DNA of 64,000 bases from a virus: positions 1-64,000 of the IMG/VR virus record IMGVR_UViG_3300025030_000050. The stretch is one strand, 5' to 3'. The position numbers and the translations under genes were made by a program. The notes beneath the pieces are model-generated. The model had not been told where the DNA came from. It did not search any database and worked only from the letters and a program-made list of their open reading frames with translations. Of the stretch, positions 39,647-48,372 are shown piece by piece. Position 1 is the first letter of the stretch. The number at the start of each line of letters is the position of its first letter.

Positions 39647-40225
39647 ATGATTATAGGAATTGATCTTTCTCTTAGAAGCACGGCTATTTGTGCTTTAGAC
39701 TGTCAAAATAATTTAATCTATTTTGAACTTATAAAGTCTAAACCAAATGAAGGAAAGACTAAAAAAGAACAAAATAATGGCCTGCCTATTTTAAATGATG
39801 AAGCCTTGCTTATTTATAATGCAAAATCAATAATTGCTTTTATAAAAATGGCCGAAATGGGGTGGGGTATTGATGGCATTGCAATTGAGGGCTTGAGCTT
39901 TGGCTCTATTTCAGGGAATAAGGACATTATACAAGGCAACTTTTGGTATGTGCGTACAATGCTTTATCAGACTTTTACCAAAATCCCAATTGGCATAATT
40001 CCGGTATCGGCATGGCGCAGTAAAGCCGTAACTAAAGAAGAAAAAGCAAGAGCGAAAGAAAAATATGTCAAGGATTATTTAAAGCATGTAGTTGTAGACG
40101 CTTTGCCAGAAGATGTGAGAACTGAGTTTAAAACCTATATTGATAAAAACGAATACAGTCAAGAAAGTTTATTTGATTTAGCAGATTCATATTTTTTATC
40201 TAAATACAGAAACAGTTTAAGTTAA
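39647..40225 (+). CDS. RuvC-like Holliday junction resolvase
   Basis: 192 aa. RNase H fold: GIDLSLRSTAI (first Asp), IAIEGLSFGSISG (Glu), and DLADSYFL (last Asp pair) at about 175. Members cut four-way junctions. Starts directly on the previous stop. Expected to resolve recombination intermediates before packaging. Confidence 0.88.
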   Translation: MIIGIDLSLRSTAICALDCQNNLIYFELIKSKPNEGKTKKEQNNGLPILNDEALLIYNAKSIIAFIKMAEMGWGIDGIAIEGLSFGSISGNKDIIQGNFWYVRTMLYQTFTKIPIGIIPVSAWRSKAVTKEEKARAKEKYVKDYLKHVVVDALPEDVRTEFKTYIDKNEYSQESLFDLADSYFLSKYRNSLS

Positions 40226-40228
40226 ATT

Positions 40229-40441
40229 ATGGAAACACAAATAGATTTAAAAATTACAAATCAAATGAAGAAAGAAGAAGTGAAAATACTTTTCCTTGTA
40301 TTGTGGGATATTTTAGAATTATCTGAATCAGGCAGGATTAATCCAAATTATAAGAATAATGAAAAATATAGGCAGTTATATTTTAAATTCGGCCATATTT
40401 TACTGGGCAATGAATGTCCAGAAAGAGAAGTCAAATGTTAG
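40229..40441 (+). CDS. hypothetical protein (70 aa)
   Basis: Helical protein; overlaps the Rad50-like gene by 7 bp. No domain recognised. Confidence 0.65.
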   Translation: METQIDLKITNQMKKEEVKILFLVLWDILELSESGRINPNYKNNEKYRQLYFKFGHILLGNECPEREVKC

Positions 40442-41664
40442 AACAAATTGAGATTAAAAAATTTCAATGTCACGACAATTCTGTTATTAATCTTGCTCCA
40501 GGTGTTAATATTATTTCTGGTTCGTCAGATCATGGCAAAACAAGCGTATTTAGAGCTATTGGGCTGGTTAAAAATAACAGTCCTTCCGGATATCGTTATA
40601 AACCATGGCAGGCAAAGAAAAAAGACGTAACAATTATTGGTCTTAAGTTTGATAATGGCAAAGTAGAAAGAAGAAGATCGGATACAATTGATGAATATCT
40701 TATTCAGGCTTCAAATTGTTCAACCGACCCATTTAAAGCCATGAATAGGCAAGTGCCAGAACAAATATCTGAATTTTTAAATTTAAATGAATATAATTTT
40801 CAGAGTCAGCACGATCCCCATTTTTTCATTTCTAAAACGCCGGGCGAAAGGGCAAAGCTTTTAAATGAAGTAAGTGGATTAGAAATTATAGACAAATCTA
40901 CTTCTAAAATAAATTCGTTAATTAAAGAAAATAATTCACTTTTAGAAAAATCAAAAGAAGAAATAAAAAATCTTGGCAACAAAAAAGAAAAAATAGAATT
41001 TGTTGTAAAAGCCGATGCTATTTTAACTGATATAGAAGAAGGGGTTGAAAAAGAAAATAAATTAACTGCAAACAATAATATATTATCAAATTATTGTCAG
41101 AGTATAGAAAAGCTACAAACAGTAATTGATGACAATAAAGAGTTCTTGCTAATCAAAGCCAGTTTTGATTTAATTCAATCATTAATTAATAAAAACGAGT
41201 TTTTAACAACAGCTAATGAAAAAATTATTCAATATGTTGATAAAATAACAGTTCTTGCCAACATAATTGATGATAAAAAAGAATTTTTAAAAATAAAAGA
41301 CTTGACAAATAAGCTAGAATCTGATATAGATAATTACAAAGCCTCTTATTTAGATAATGAAAAGATTAAAAAATATTGCCTTGATTTAAAAGAAAATGAA
41401 GACAATGTTACTTCAGTTAAAGAATGGCTAGGGGTAAAAACATTGTATACCTCTAGCATTCAATATAAAGCCCGCTACGACGAATTAGAGGTAAAACAAG
41501 CTACCCTACTAGCTTATATTGAAAAAGCCCTTACAATTGATTCTAGGGCCATAGAATTGGATAATAAAGTAACGGAGTTGAAAAGAAAGAAAGAACAGTA
41601 TATGAAAAAGTTCGGCATTTGCCCATTTTGTGGCAGAGGTGATGGCGATGAAAGCAAATTATGA
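40435..41664 (+). CDS. Rad50/SbcC-like ATPase, N-terminal half with zinc hook
   Basis: 409 aa from the ATG at 40435. IEIKKFQCHDNSVI and Walker A GSSDHGKTS (29-37) open an ABC ATPase of the Rad50/SMC type. NEYNFQSQHDPHFF resembles the Q-loop region. A long coiled coil (about 150-390) ends in CPFCG (C396, C399), the zinc-hook motif. The protein ends there: the returning coil and Walker B lobe are missing. They occur separately at 44235-44939. The partner nuclease is at 42543. Confidence 0.82.
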   Translation: MLEQIEIKKFQCHDNSVINLAPGVNIISGSSDHGKTSVFRAIGLVKNNSPSGYRYKPWQAKKKDVTIIGLKFDNGKVERRRSDTIDEYLIQASNCSTDPFKAMNRQVPEQISEFLNLNEYNFQSQHDPHFFISKTPGERAKLLNEVSGLEIIDKSTSKINSLIKENNSLLEKSKEEIKNLGNKKEKIEFVVKADAILTDIEEGVEKENKLTANNNILSNYCQSIEKLQTVIDDNKEFLLIKASFDLIQSLINKNEFLTTANEKIIQYVDKITVLANIIDDKKEFLKIKDLTNKLESDIDNYKASYLDNEKIKKYCLDLKENEDNVTSVKEWLGVKTLYTSSIQYKARYDELEVKQATLLAYIEKALTIDSRAIELDNKVTELKRKKEQYMKKFGICPFCGRGDGDESKL

Positions 41665-41881
41665 TAACCTTCTTCTCAAACTAAAAACAATTCCAGTTCT
41701 GTGCGGTCGTTGCTATAACTATGTAGATAAAGTCTATCAAGCAACTTGTGAAGAAAAGCCAGAAGAATTTGACAATTTTATTCACGGCACATATTATTGT
41801 CCCGATTGTGGGGCAATGGTAGTTGCTGGTCTTCCTCATCCAGACGTATGTGAAAAGTGTTTAAATGAGAAAAAGGATTAA
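41648..41881 (+). CDS. zinc-binding protein (77 aa)
   Basis: Start at 41648 behind GAGGTGATGG, overlapping the Rad50-like 3' end. Three CxxC pairs (CGRC, CPDC, CEKC). Confidence 0.65.
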   Translation: MKANYDNLLLKLKTIPVLCGRCYNYVDKVYQATCEEKPEEFDNFIHGTYYCPDCGAMVVAGLPHPDVCEKCLNEKKD

Positions 41882-41896
41882 GTGTTGGGGTTAAAT

Positions 41897-42082
41897 ATGC
41901 ATGAAAAATGTATAAAGTGTAAATATAGAGAACATTATGTGAGTAATTCAAACCAAGATCATATCAATTTGTGTATAGTTTTACCATATGAAGAAGATGA
42001 GGAAATAACGACTTGGCTTGATGTTGAAGATTTTGATTCATCAGATTGTTGTTATTTCAAAGAGGTTAGGAATATTGAGTAA
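41897..42082 (+). CDS. Cys-rich protein (61 aa)
   Basis: ATG at 41897 (MHEKCIKCKY) with GGGG upstream; an in-frame GTG at 41882 is possible. CxxC at the start and CC near the end could hold zinc. Acidic. Confidence 0.6.
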   Translation: MHEKCIKCKYREHYVSNSNQDHINLCIVLPYEEDEEITTWLDVEDFDSSDCCYFKEVRNIE

Positions 42083-42542
42083 GACTAAACTAAAATCAAT
42101 TGATATTGAAATAGCAGTCGCGGCTTATTTAAATTTCAGGCATAATTTAATTGTGCCTAATGTGTGTTGGGGCATTCATATTCATGAATGTGATTTGCTT
42201 GTCATTACTAAAGCTGGTTACGCATGGGAAGTTGAAATTAAAGTTAGTAAAGCCGATTTAATAAAAGACACAGATAAGAGGCATGGGCATAAAGACAATC
42301 GAATTAAAGACCTTTATTTTGCCATGCCTGAAGAAATGAAAGATTGCATAGACCATGTTCCAGAACGAGCGGGTATTATTTTAGTTAAAAACAATTTGAG
42401 ATGCCAGACCATTAAAAAGCCTATTTCAAATCGAAATGCAGTCCCATTTAGTGATAGAGAAAAATATAAAGTTGCGAGACTGGGTGCGTTACGTATTTGG
42501 GGACTGAAAAGAAAAATTATTAAGAAAGATAAAGAGGATTAG
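42075..42542 (+). CDS. MmcB-like PD-(D/E)XK nuclease, TTG start
   Basis: 155 aa from TTG at 42075, preceded by AGAGGTTAGG; the frame upstream has no sensible start. NLIVPNVCWGIHIHECDLLVITKAGYAWEVEIKVSKADL gives the D..ExK nuclease core, and RIKDLYFAMPE continues the match to MmcB-type repair nucleases (DUF2161-like). In Caulobacter MmcB is induced by DNA damage. Here it sits between the Rad50-like and Mre11-like genes. Confidence 0.72.
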   Translation: MSKTKLKSIDIEIAVAAYLNFRHNLIVPNVCWGIHIHECDLLVITKAGYAWEVEIKVSKADLIKDTDKRHGHKDNRIKDLYFAMPEEMKDCIDHVPERAGIILVKNNLRCQTIKKPISNRNAVPFSDREKYKVARLGALRIWGLKRKIIKKDKED

Positions 42543-43475
42543 ATGAAGATGTTATGTTTTGGTGATATTCATGCCAGATCAAATAACCCCAGATATAGGG
42601 TTGATGAATATTGGCAAACTTTATTGAATAAAATAGAATTTGGGCTAAATCTTGGGCTTGCTAATAATTGTGAATATGTTGCCATGCCTGGAGATATCTT
42701 TGAAACACATAGAGTTTCAAATGCTGTTATTAGCAAAATGATAGATACAATGCTTAAATATGGATATTTAAACATGACTTTTTTAGGCGTAGTTGGCAAT
42801 CATGACGCACCATTTCATAATTTGAAATTGGAAAATTGTCCACTAAATGTTTTACAATCAGCACAAGTATTGGAAATTTTAGATAAAAACCCATATAACG
42901 ACGATACTGCAAGTGATGGCAAGATTAATTTTTACGGTGCAAGTTGGGGTCAAACAATTCCTGAAATTAAAGATAAAGCAGCTTTTAATATTTTATTAAT
43001 TCATAAAATGATAATTGGTGAAGACAAGATTTGGGAAGGGCAAGAACATTATGTCAGTGCTCGTACATTACTCGCTAAAAATGGATTCGATTTAATTATA
43101 TCTGGGGATAATCATAATTGTTTTACTTCTGAATATTCAAAAAAAGTTTTACTGAATATGGGGAGTTTGGGTCGTATGACGGCTGGACAATTAGAGCATA
43201 AGCCGAAAGTTGCTATTTATGATACTAGCAATAGAACATATGAATTGTTTGAAGTTCCAATTCAACCTTCTTCAGTTGTTTTCAATTTAGATGAGATCAG
43301 ACATAAAAAACAAATAGCTGAAGAAAATGCTAAAATAAAAGAATATGTTAATTTTCTTAGTAGCAATGAAGAAAAGCAGGATTGGAATTATGTAAAGAAT
43401 TTAAATAATTTTATGCTCAATAATGACATAAGAGACGAGATTAAAGAAATTGTCTTACAGACATTGGAGGATTGA
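42543..43475 (+). CDS. SbcD/Mre11-like nuclease
   Basis: 310 aa. Phosphoesterase motifs GDIHAR, GDIFETH, GNHDAP, IHK and GDNHN are in order. N-terminal fold and position beside the Rad50-like halves identify it as the Mre11/SbcD (T4 gp47-like) partner that cuts DNA ends and hairpins. The GHxH motif is replaced by GDNHN. Confidence 0.88.
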   Translation: MKMLCFGDIHARSNNPRYRVDEYWQTLLNKIEFGLNLGLANNCEYVAMPGDIFETHRVSNAVISKMIDTMLKYGYLNMTFLGVVGNHDAPFHNLKLENCPLNVLQSAQVLEILDKNPYNDDTASDGKINFYGASWGQTIPEIKDKAAFNILLIHKMIIGEDKIWEGQEHYVSARTLLAKNGFDLIISGDNHNCFTSEYSKKVLLNMGSLGRMTAGQLEHKPKVAIYDTSNRTYELFEVPIQPSSVVFNLDEIRHKKQIAEENAKIKEYVNFLSSNEEKQDWNYVKNLNNFMLNNDIRDEIKEIVLQTLED

Positions 43476-43476
43476 C

Positions 43477-43680
43477 GTGCCTCTTAGAGATTACTGTTGT
43501 AAAAATTGTCAATTTGTGATAGAAGATAAGTTAGTGTTTGCTGAAAACGAAGCGGAAGCTATTTCATGTCCTAATTGCGGAAGCACTGCTTACAAGCTTC
43601 CTTCATTTGCTAATTTTGTCATAAAAGGGTATAATGCAAAGAACGGATATTCAAAAACAGAGGCTAATAATGGAAAATAA
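43477..43680 (+). CDS. FmdB-type zinc-ribbon protein (67 aa), GTG start
   Basis: GTG at 43477 follows TTGGAGG. DYCCKNCQ...CPNCGS...FVIKGYNAKNGYS matches the FmdB regulatory zinc-ribbon family. Role in phages unknown. Confidence 0.75.
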   Translation: MPLRDYCCKNCQFVIEDKLVFAENEAEAISCPNCGSTAYKLPSFANFVIKGYNAKNGYSKTEANNGK

Positions 43681-43822
43681 GTCTTGGTGTGTTTGCACAA
43701 ATTATAATTGTCAATATGAAGGTGGATATGCGGAACCATATTCATTCTGTCCAGGGTGTGGGAATATTTTAGAGCCAACAAAAATAAGCATTGAAGAAAA
43801 TGTAGAGGAAGACAATGATTGA
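43670..43822 (+). CDS. zinc-ribbon microprotein (50 aa)
   Basis: ATG at 43670 with GAGG upstream. CVCTNYNC and CPGCGN form a zinc ribbon; acidic tail. Confidence 0.6.
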   Translation: MENKSWCVCTNYNCQYEGGYAEPYSFCPGCGNILEPTKISIEENVEEDND

Positions 43823-44060
43823 TTTAAAACAGATTTCAACAGATTTAGAAAAATTAAATAAAGAAATTGTAAGTGCTGAAAAAGAACTTCTACAAGCTGA
43901 GGCTCAAAGAGATTTGCTTCAAAAACAAGGTTTAGAATTTGGCGTAAAAAATGTCAAAGAAGCTAAAAAGCAGATACTAGATAATGACAAAGAATTGGCA
44001 GATCTAGCTAATGAAATAGAAGAAAAATATAATAACTTAAAGGCTTTGTATGAATGGTAA
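43815..44060 (+). CDS. coiled-coil protein (81 aa)
   Basis: Almost entirely heptad coiled coil (ISTDLEKLNKEIVSAEKELLQAEAQRDLL). It lies between the Mre11-like gene and the C-terminal Rad50-like half, so it may be a detached piece of the Rad50 coil. That is inference. Confidence 0.65.
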   Translation: MIDLKQISTDLEKLNKEIVSAEKELLQAEAQRDLLQKQGLEFGVKNVKEAKKQILDNDKELADLANEIEEKYNNLKALYEW

Positions 44061-44205
44061 ATTGATTTTAAGGAAAATATGGGACCATATTGCAAGATGT
44101 TTGGGGATTGTAGCGGTTATATTTATTATTTCATTTTGGCTAGGGTTCGGATTTTATTTTGGCATAATCTCAGCCTCTAATTTAGATTTCCTTATTTATG
44201 GATAA
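44050..44205 (+). CDS. small membrane protein (51 aa)
   Basis: One long hydrophobic stretch (about 18-43, GIVAVIFIISFWLGFGFYFGI). Overlaps the coiled-coil gene stop by 11 bp. Function unknown. Confidence 0.5.
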   Translation: MNGKLILRKIWDHIARCLGIVAVIFIISFWLGFGFYFGIISASNLDFLIYG

Positions 44206-44234
44206 TTTTTAATAGTATAAAATATATTAAAACA

Positions 44235-44939
44235 ATGATAAATAAAACAGAATTATCAAATATAAGAACAAAAGTCAATGACTTACTTGCTGATTTAAGG
44301 TCTTTAAACTCTTCTTTAAAAAATGAAGAAGAGAAAAAAATTAAGTATGAAAAGTACGGCCTCAGTGCTTTAGAGGCGAGAGCAATAATTCAGAATGTTT
44401 CGAAATCAACACAACAATTACTTGAAAAACAATTTAATTCGCTAGTCACACTTGCCATACAATCTGTATTTCAAGACGATAGAGAATTTTCAATTGAATT
44501 TGTTGAAAAACGGAACAAGACAGAAGTTGAATGTTTTATAATTAAAGACGGACAAAAAATAGGACTATATGAAGGAGGTGGGGGATTAGTTGATGTAACA
44601 GCTATTGGTTGCACAATCGCTTTCTGGAATTTAGAGAGAAAAACAAGACCTATTTTTATTTTAGATGAAAAGTTCAAATTTCTCCATAGCCCGACATTAC
44701 AGAAAAATTTGAGTCAGGTTTTAAAACTTATATCAGAAAAATTGGGCCTGCAATTTATTTTAATAACCGATCAATCTGATATTGTTGGTGATAAAGAATT
44801 CGGCGTTATTAAAGGCGAAATTTATGAAGTAAAGCCAACAGAAATTCAATGTCCTGAATGCGGAATAGCTTGTCTTTACTCTTATGTAAAAGACCAGACA
44901 GAAATATTTAGATGTAAGAATTGCGATTATATGGAGTAA
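44235..44939 (+). CDS. Rad50/SbcC-like ATPase, C-terminal half with zinc ribbon
   Basis: 234 aa. N-terminal coiled coil (1-60), then a Gly-rich YEGGGGLVDV (about 112-120) at the place of the ABC signature, Walker B IFILDEKF (D144, E145) and an H-loop-like ITDQSDI. After this lobe a zinc ribbon (CPECG...CKNC) is added at the C terminus. It lacks Walker A and fits as the missing half of the protein at 40435. The two would assemble in trans. Confidence 0.75.
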   Translation: MINKTELSNIRTKVNDLLADLRSLNSSLKNEEEKKIKYEKYGLSALEARAIIQNVSKSTQQLLEKQFNSLVTLAIQSVFQDDREFSIEFVEKRNKTEVECFIIKDGQKIGLYEGGGGLVDVTAIGCTIAFWNLERKTRPIFILDEKFKFLHSPTLQKNLSQVLKLISEKLGLQFILITDQSDIVGDKEFGVIKGEIYEVKPTEIQCPECGIACLYSYVKDQTEIFRCKNCDYME

Positions 44940-44941
44940 AA

Positions 44942-45178
44942 ATGAAAATTTTATGTATTAAAGATGTTATAATGCAGGATGGAGAAATTGCTTTTTATAA
45001 AAATAAATCATACTTTACCTCATTCGATCCAGATAAAATAAATTTTAATATTATTGACCATGTTGGGTTGTTTGCGGTTAATAGTGAAATATCCTTAGAA
45101 CATAATATGACAAGACATTTTTTAAAAGAACATTTTTCATTGGATAAACATGAAGATAAGACAGTTATAGTGGAGTAA
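44942..45178 (+). CDS. SH3-like small phage protein (78 aa)
   Basis: ATG at 44942 with GGAG upstream. Pattern ILCIKDV...FYKNKSYFTSF resembles the 2438 protein and the middle of the 9878 protein. Third copy of this small family. Confidence 0.6.
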   Translation: MKILCIKDVIMQDGEIAFYKNKSYFTSFDPDKINFNIIDHVGLFAVNSEISLEHNMTRHFLKEHFSLDKHEDKTVIVE

Positions 45179-45180
45179 AA

Positions 45181-45699
45181 ATGAAAATCGTTATAATCTT
45201 AAATGGTTATCCACGTAGTGGTAAAGATAGCTTTGCCAAATTTATAGGCCAGGCTTTGTTAGATAAAGGCGTACAAACCGATATTGTCAGTTCTGTATGT
45301 AATGTTAAAGATGCGGCAAAAATTTTGGGTTGGGATGGCGAAAAAACAGAAGTAAATAGAAAAGCTTTGTCTGATTTAAAAGATTTGTCTACAAAATATT
45401 GGGAAGGCCCATTCAATTTAATGTCAAATTGTGTCATGAAGATGAAAGAAAATCATTGCTTCGTATTCATGATTAGAGAACCAGAAGAAATTGAAAAATT
45501 TGTAGCTAGATTTCCACAATCAGTTTCGGTATTTATGAAAAGAGATGAGGCGAAAATAGATTGTCTTAATCACGCCGATCAAAGCGTAGAAAATTATATT
45601 TATGATTATTACATTTACAATAACGAAGATTTAAAAAATTTATCAACTCAAGCACAGTTATTAATAGAAAGGATAATTTATTATGGACAAACTAGATAA
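45181..45699 (+). CDS. deoxynucleoside monophosphate kinase-like P-loop protein
   Basis: 172 aa. P-loop NGYPRSGKDSF at the N terminus. IREPEEI and a lid-like segment follow. Size and pattern fit phage dNMP kinases (T4 gp1/T5 dmk type), which convert dNMPs to dNDPs. Located with ThyX-like, nucleotidase, dUTPase and ribonucleotide reductase genes. Confidence 0.75.
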   Translation: MKIVIILNGYPRSGKDSFAKFIGQALLDKGVQTDIVSSVCNVKDAAKILGWDGEKTEVNRKALSDLKDLSTKYWEGPFNLMSNCVMKMKENHCFVFMIREPEEIEKFVARFPQSVSVFMKRDEAKIDCLNHADQSVENYIYDYYIYNNEDLKNLSTQAQLLIERIIYYGQTR

Positions 45700-45865
45700 G
45701 GAAAAATTAGACTTGCTCCAAGCCATGGCAATTTTATTTGAAGAATACGAAGATGTTGCCAGTCATACAATTGATTGCAGTATTAGCTTTGGTGACGATC
45801 CTTGTGAAGTACATTACTACAGTCCAGAAGAAGACAAGCCATTTTGCACAAGGTATGAAGAATGA
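45683..45865 (+). CDS. hypothetical protein (60 aa)
   Basis: Overlaps both neighbours. Acidic, with a beta-type C-terminal part (PCEVHYYSPEEDKPFCTRYEE). Unknown. Confidence 0.6.
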   Translation: MDKLDKEKLDLLQAMAILFEEYEDVASHTIDCSISFGDDPCEVHYYSPEEDKPFCTRYEE

Positions 45866-46089
45866 AAATAGAACTAGAAGAAAATCAAGCCGCTTTGATC
45901 CTAACCCTTGAAGAAGATGGAGAAAGCTGCAATATGAGAATTGTTTATGACAGAGGCCATGACGATTTTCTACCAATTAATATCCAAATGTTATACGCTG
46001 TTGCGGAATTATTTCAAGGCAGTGAACAATTTATGGAAAGTATTCATAAAACAATTGTTGAAATTTTTAAAGAACCCACAACACATTAG
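45862..46089 (+). CDS. hypothetical protein (75 aa)
   Basis: ATGA overlap with the previous gene. Acidic alpha/beta protein. Unknown. Confidence 0.6.
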   Translation: MKIELEENQAALILTLEEDGESCNMRIVYDRGHDDFLPINIQMLYAVAELFQGSEQFMESIHKTIVEIFKEPTTH

Positions 46090-46097
46090 GAGCGGTT

Positions 46098-46772
46098 ATG
46101 GAAGTAAAGGTTTTAGGTGAATATGGTTATGAATTTGCAAGATATGGATTTTCTCTAAGTTTTAAAGAGAGGTCTATTAAACCAACTGATTGGATGCTTT
46201 GCCCTAAAAATTGTCACAAAGAGTGCAGCGATTGTGATATTTTTGAAAGGCAGCAACATTATGATAAAGTTTTAATTAAAAATGCAAATAGAGAAGGGGG
46301 CCACAATAAATTTTTAGAACACATATCTGTTTGGCTTGATGTTGAAGCTCCGTTAGAACTATGGAAGCAAATCGACACCTATCGGGTCGGTCCAAGTAAA
46401 CAGTCAGAGTCAACAATGCATACTTTAGATAAAAGAGATATGGCTGTTGAAGATTTTGATTTAGACGAAAAAGAACTAGAAAAAGAATGTATTTTAGACC
46501 CAACTGACATTGGGGACAAAAACCCTAGCTTAAAGCATATTTTAGGTTTATATTTGCAATATCTTAATTTTATGCCGTCAAGAATTAAGTCGAAACTATT
46601 ACCTCAAGGTTACAAACAAAGGCGTGAAATTGTTTTAAACTACAAAGTATTGCGACATATTATCAACCAAAGAAAGGGACATAAATTACCTGAATGGCAA
46701 TTTTTTATTAAATCAATTTATGAGCAAATTGAAAGACCAGAACTATTGCCCGAATACCCATATGAAAGATAA
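46098..46772 (+). CDS. ThyX-like protein (divergent flavin-dependent thymidylate synthase)
   Basis: 224 aa. HNKFLEHISVWLDVEAPLELWKQIDTYRVGPSKQSESTM resembles ThyX: helix with the substrate-binding His, then an R..S..E.S segment in place of RHRxxSxNExSxRY. The substitution pattern (VGPSKQSEST) is not canonical. A Cys cluster (CPKNCHKECSDC) precedes the core. AGGAGCGG precedes the ATG. With a deaminase, dUTPase and dNMP kinase in the window, dTMP synthesis is plausible. A changed reaction is possible. Confidence 0.55.
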   Translation: MEVKVLGEYGYEFARYGFSLSFKERSIKPTDWMLCPKNCHKECSDCDIFERQQHYDKVLIKNANREGGHNKFLEHISVWLDVEAPLELWKQIDTYRVGPSKQSESTMHTLDKRDMAVEDFDLDEKELEKECILDPTDIGDKNPSLKHILGLYLQYLNFMPSRIKSKLLPQGYKQRREIVLNYKVLRHIINQRKGHKLPEWQFFIKSIYEQIERPELLPEYPYER

Positions 46773-46956
46773 ATATTATAAAAATATGACATTCTGTGTC
46801 TTTGAAGAATGTACGTTCTATCAAGATTGTGGTAGGAGATTAACAGAAAAAGATAAAAAAGATGCCATTGAATGGTTTGGGTCTGACAAAGCCATAATTC
46901 AAATTTATCTTGATAAACCATATTGTTTTGAAGGAGAAGATGAAAATATACTGTGA
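46720..46956 (+). CDS. Cys-containing hypothetical protein (78 aa)
   Basis: Overlaps the ThyX-like gene by 53 bp from the ATG at 46720; an ATG at 46762 would shorten it to 64 aa. CVFEECTFYQDC may bind metal. Unknown. Confidence 0.55.
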   Translation: MSKLKDQNYCPNTHMKDKYYKNMTFCVFEECTFYQDCGRRLTEKDKKDAIEWFGSDKAIIQIYLDKPYCFEGEDENIL

Positions 46957-47530
46957 TTATGACAGCACTCTTAATACCTTAGCTCAGGCTTGGACAGATT
47001 GGGCAAATAGGCTTTATCATACTAATATTACTACAAAAGACATTTTGCACTGGAATTGGATGGGAGAAAGATTCGGAGGAAGTGTTAATGATTTTTGGAA
47101 AAATGCCGATATTTATAAGAATGATGTTGTCACCGTACTTCCTGGTTCAATTCCTTTTATAAAAACCTTACAATCTTTATTTGGGAAAGAAAATGTATTT
47201 ATTGTAACCCATTCATGGCCGGGAACAGAAGTAGAAAAAGACAAACAAATTAGAAGAAAATTTGGTTTTATAAATATTATTCATGAAGCAGATAAATTTA
47301 GAGTAACAAATGATGGGATTTTAATTGACGACAGAGCCTGTACAGTAGGCTATCATTGTCAGATAAATAAAATGAGAGGAATTGTATTTAACAATAACAA
47401 CAATTACGGTTGGTCAACAAAAGAATTTATTGAAGATTTTGAAACAGTACAGACCTTAGTTAGCTTTAAACAAAGCTATGAAGATACTTTCGAATATTTG
47501 GTTAAATTATATAAAGATGGTGTTTATTAA
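46940..47530 (+). CDS. HAD-type 5'(3')-deoxyribonucleotidase-like protein
   Basis: 196 aa from the ATG at 46940 (GGAGAAG upstream). DYDSTLN is HAD motif I, VTHSW contains motif II Thr/Ser, and IDDRACT provides the acidic motif. Dephosphorylates nucleoside monophosphates in related proteins. Position in the nucleotide block supports this. Confidence 0.75.
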   Translation: MKIYCDYDSTLNTLAQAWTDWANRLYHTNITTKDILHWNWMGERFGGSVNDFWKNADIYKNDVVTVLPGSIPFIKTLQSLFGKENVFIVTHSWPGTEVEKDKQIRRKFGFINIIHEADKFRVTNDGILIDDRACTVGYHCQINKMRGIVFNNNNNYGWSTKEFIEDFETVQTLVSFKQSYEDTFEYLVKLYKDGVY

Positions 47531-47531
47531 T

Positions 47532-48235
47532 ATGAAATACATGGGGAGTAAAAGGAGAATTGCAAAACACATATTGCCAATAATTTTAAAAGATAGAAAA
47601 GAAGAACAATGGTATGTAGAACCATTTGTCGGTGGTGCAAACATAATTGATAAAGTAGTTGGTAATAGGATTGGAGCAGATTGCAATGGATATTTAATTG
47701 CTCTTTTAAAAGAAATGCAAAATGATGAAATGATTTTCCCTTTATTGGGGAAGAAAAATACAAAGAGATCCGGCAGAATAAAGAAAAATATCCAAGTTGG
47801 TTAGTAGGATATGTTGGCTTTCAATTATCTTTTGGCGCTAAGTTTTTTGGTGGATATAGAAGAGATAGCAAAAGTGTCAGAAATTATGAAAATGAAGCTA
47901 TGCAAAATTTAAAAGCACAACAAAATTTAAAAGCACAACAAAATTTAATAAAAGATGTTTTATTTTATTGCAATGATTATAAAAATATTGAAATTCCTAA
48001 AAACAGCATAATTTATTGTGACCCCCCATATAAAAATACTACTGGGTATAATAATAAATTTAATCATAATGAGTTTTGGGAATGGTGTGAATTAAAATCA
48101 AATGAAGGGCACAAAGTTTTTATATCAGAATATAAGGCCCCAATAAAATTCAAATGTGTTTGGTCAATGCCAGTAAAGACAAAAATTGATGTAAATTCAA
48201 AGAAGAATAGCATTGAAAAACTTTTTACAATTTAA
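47532..48235 (+). pseudogene. dam: Dam-type N6-adenine DNA methyltransferase with frameshift near 47745
   Basis: N-terminal part: MKYMGSKRRIAKHILP and VEPFVGGANI (SAM-binding motif). The zero frame ends at 47804. In the other frame the protein resumes GEEKYKEIRQNKEKYPSWLVGYVGFQL and reaches YCDPPYKNT (catalytic DPPY) and the stop at 48235. The frames join at the T4 run around 47745; five T would restore the gene. In the second part QNLKAQ is tandemly duplicated. With the frameshift, no full enzyme is made unless by slippage. Confidence 0.75.
47903..47948 (+). repeat. 18-bp tandem repeat in dam gene (2.6 copies)
   Basis: CAAAATTTAAAAGCACAA at 47903 and 47921, plus ten bases of a third copy at 47939. 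In frame, so it adds KAQQNL residues. Not visible in typical Dam proteins. Confidence 0.75.
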
Positions 48236-48372
48236 TACAAGAAAGAAAATATTGTAGATACTGTCAGGAATGGCCTTAACACCGCTTAGGTTAGGCGATT
48301 GGTATATTTAGCATACCTGACTATGGAAGGTAATAAAAATGTCTTAAAACGAATTGAGGAGGGCGGGTTGGA

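Noticed and set aside
48301-48317. GGTAT-7-ATACC as a second operator like 7998-8020
   Set aside because: Shares only five-base arms and has different spacing from the 7998 repeat; too weak.
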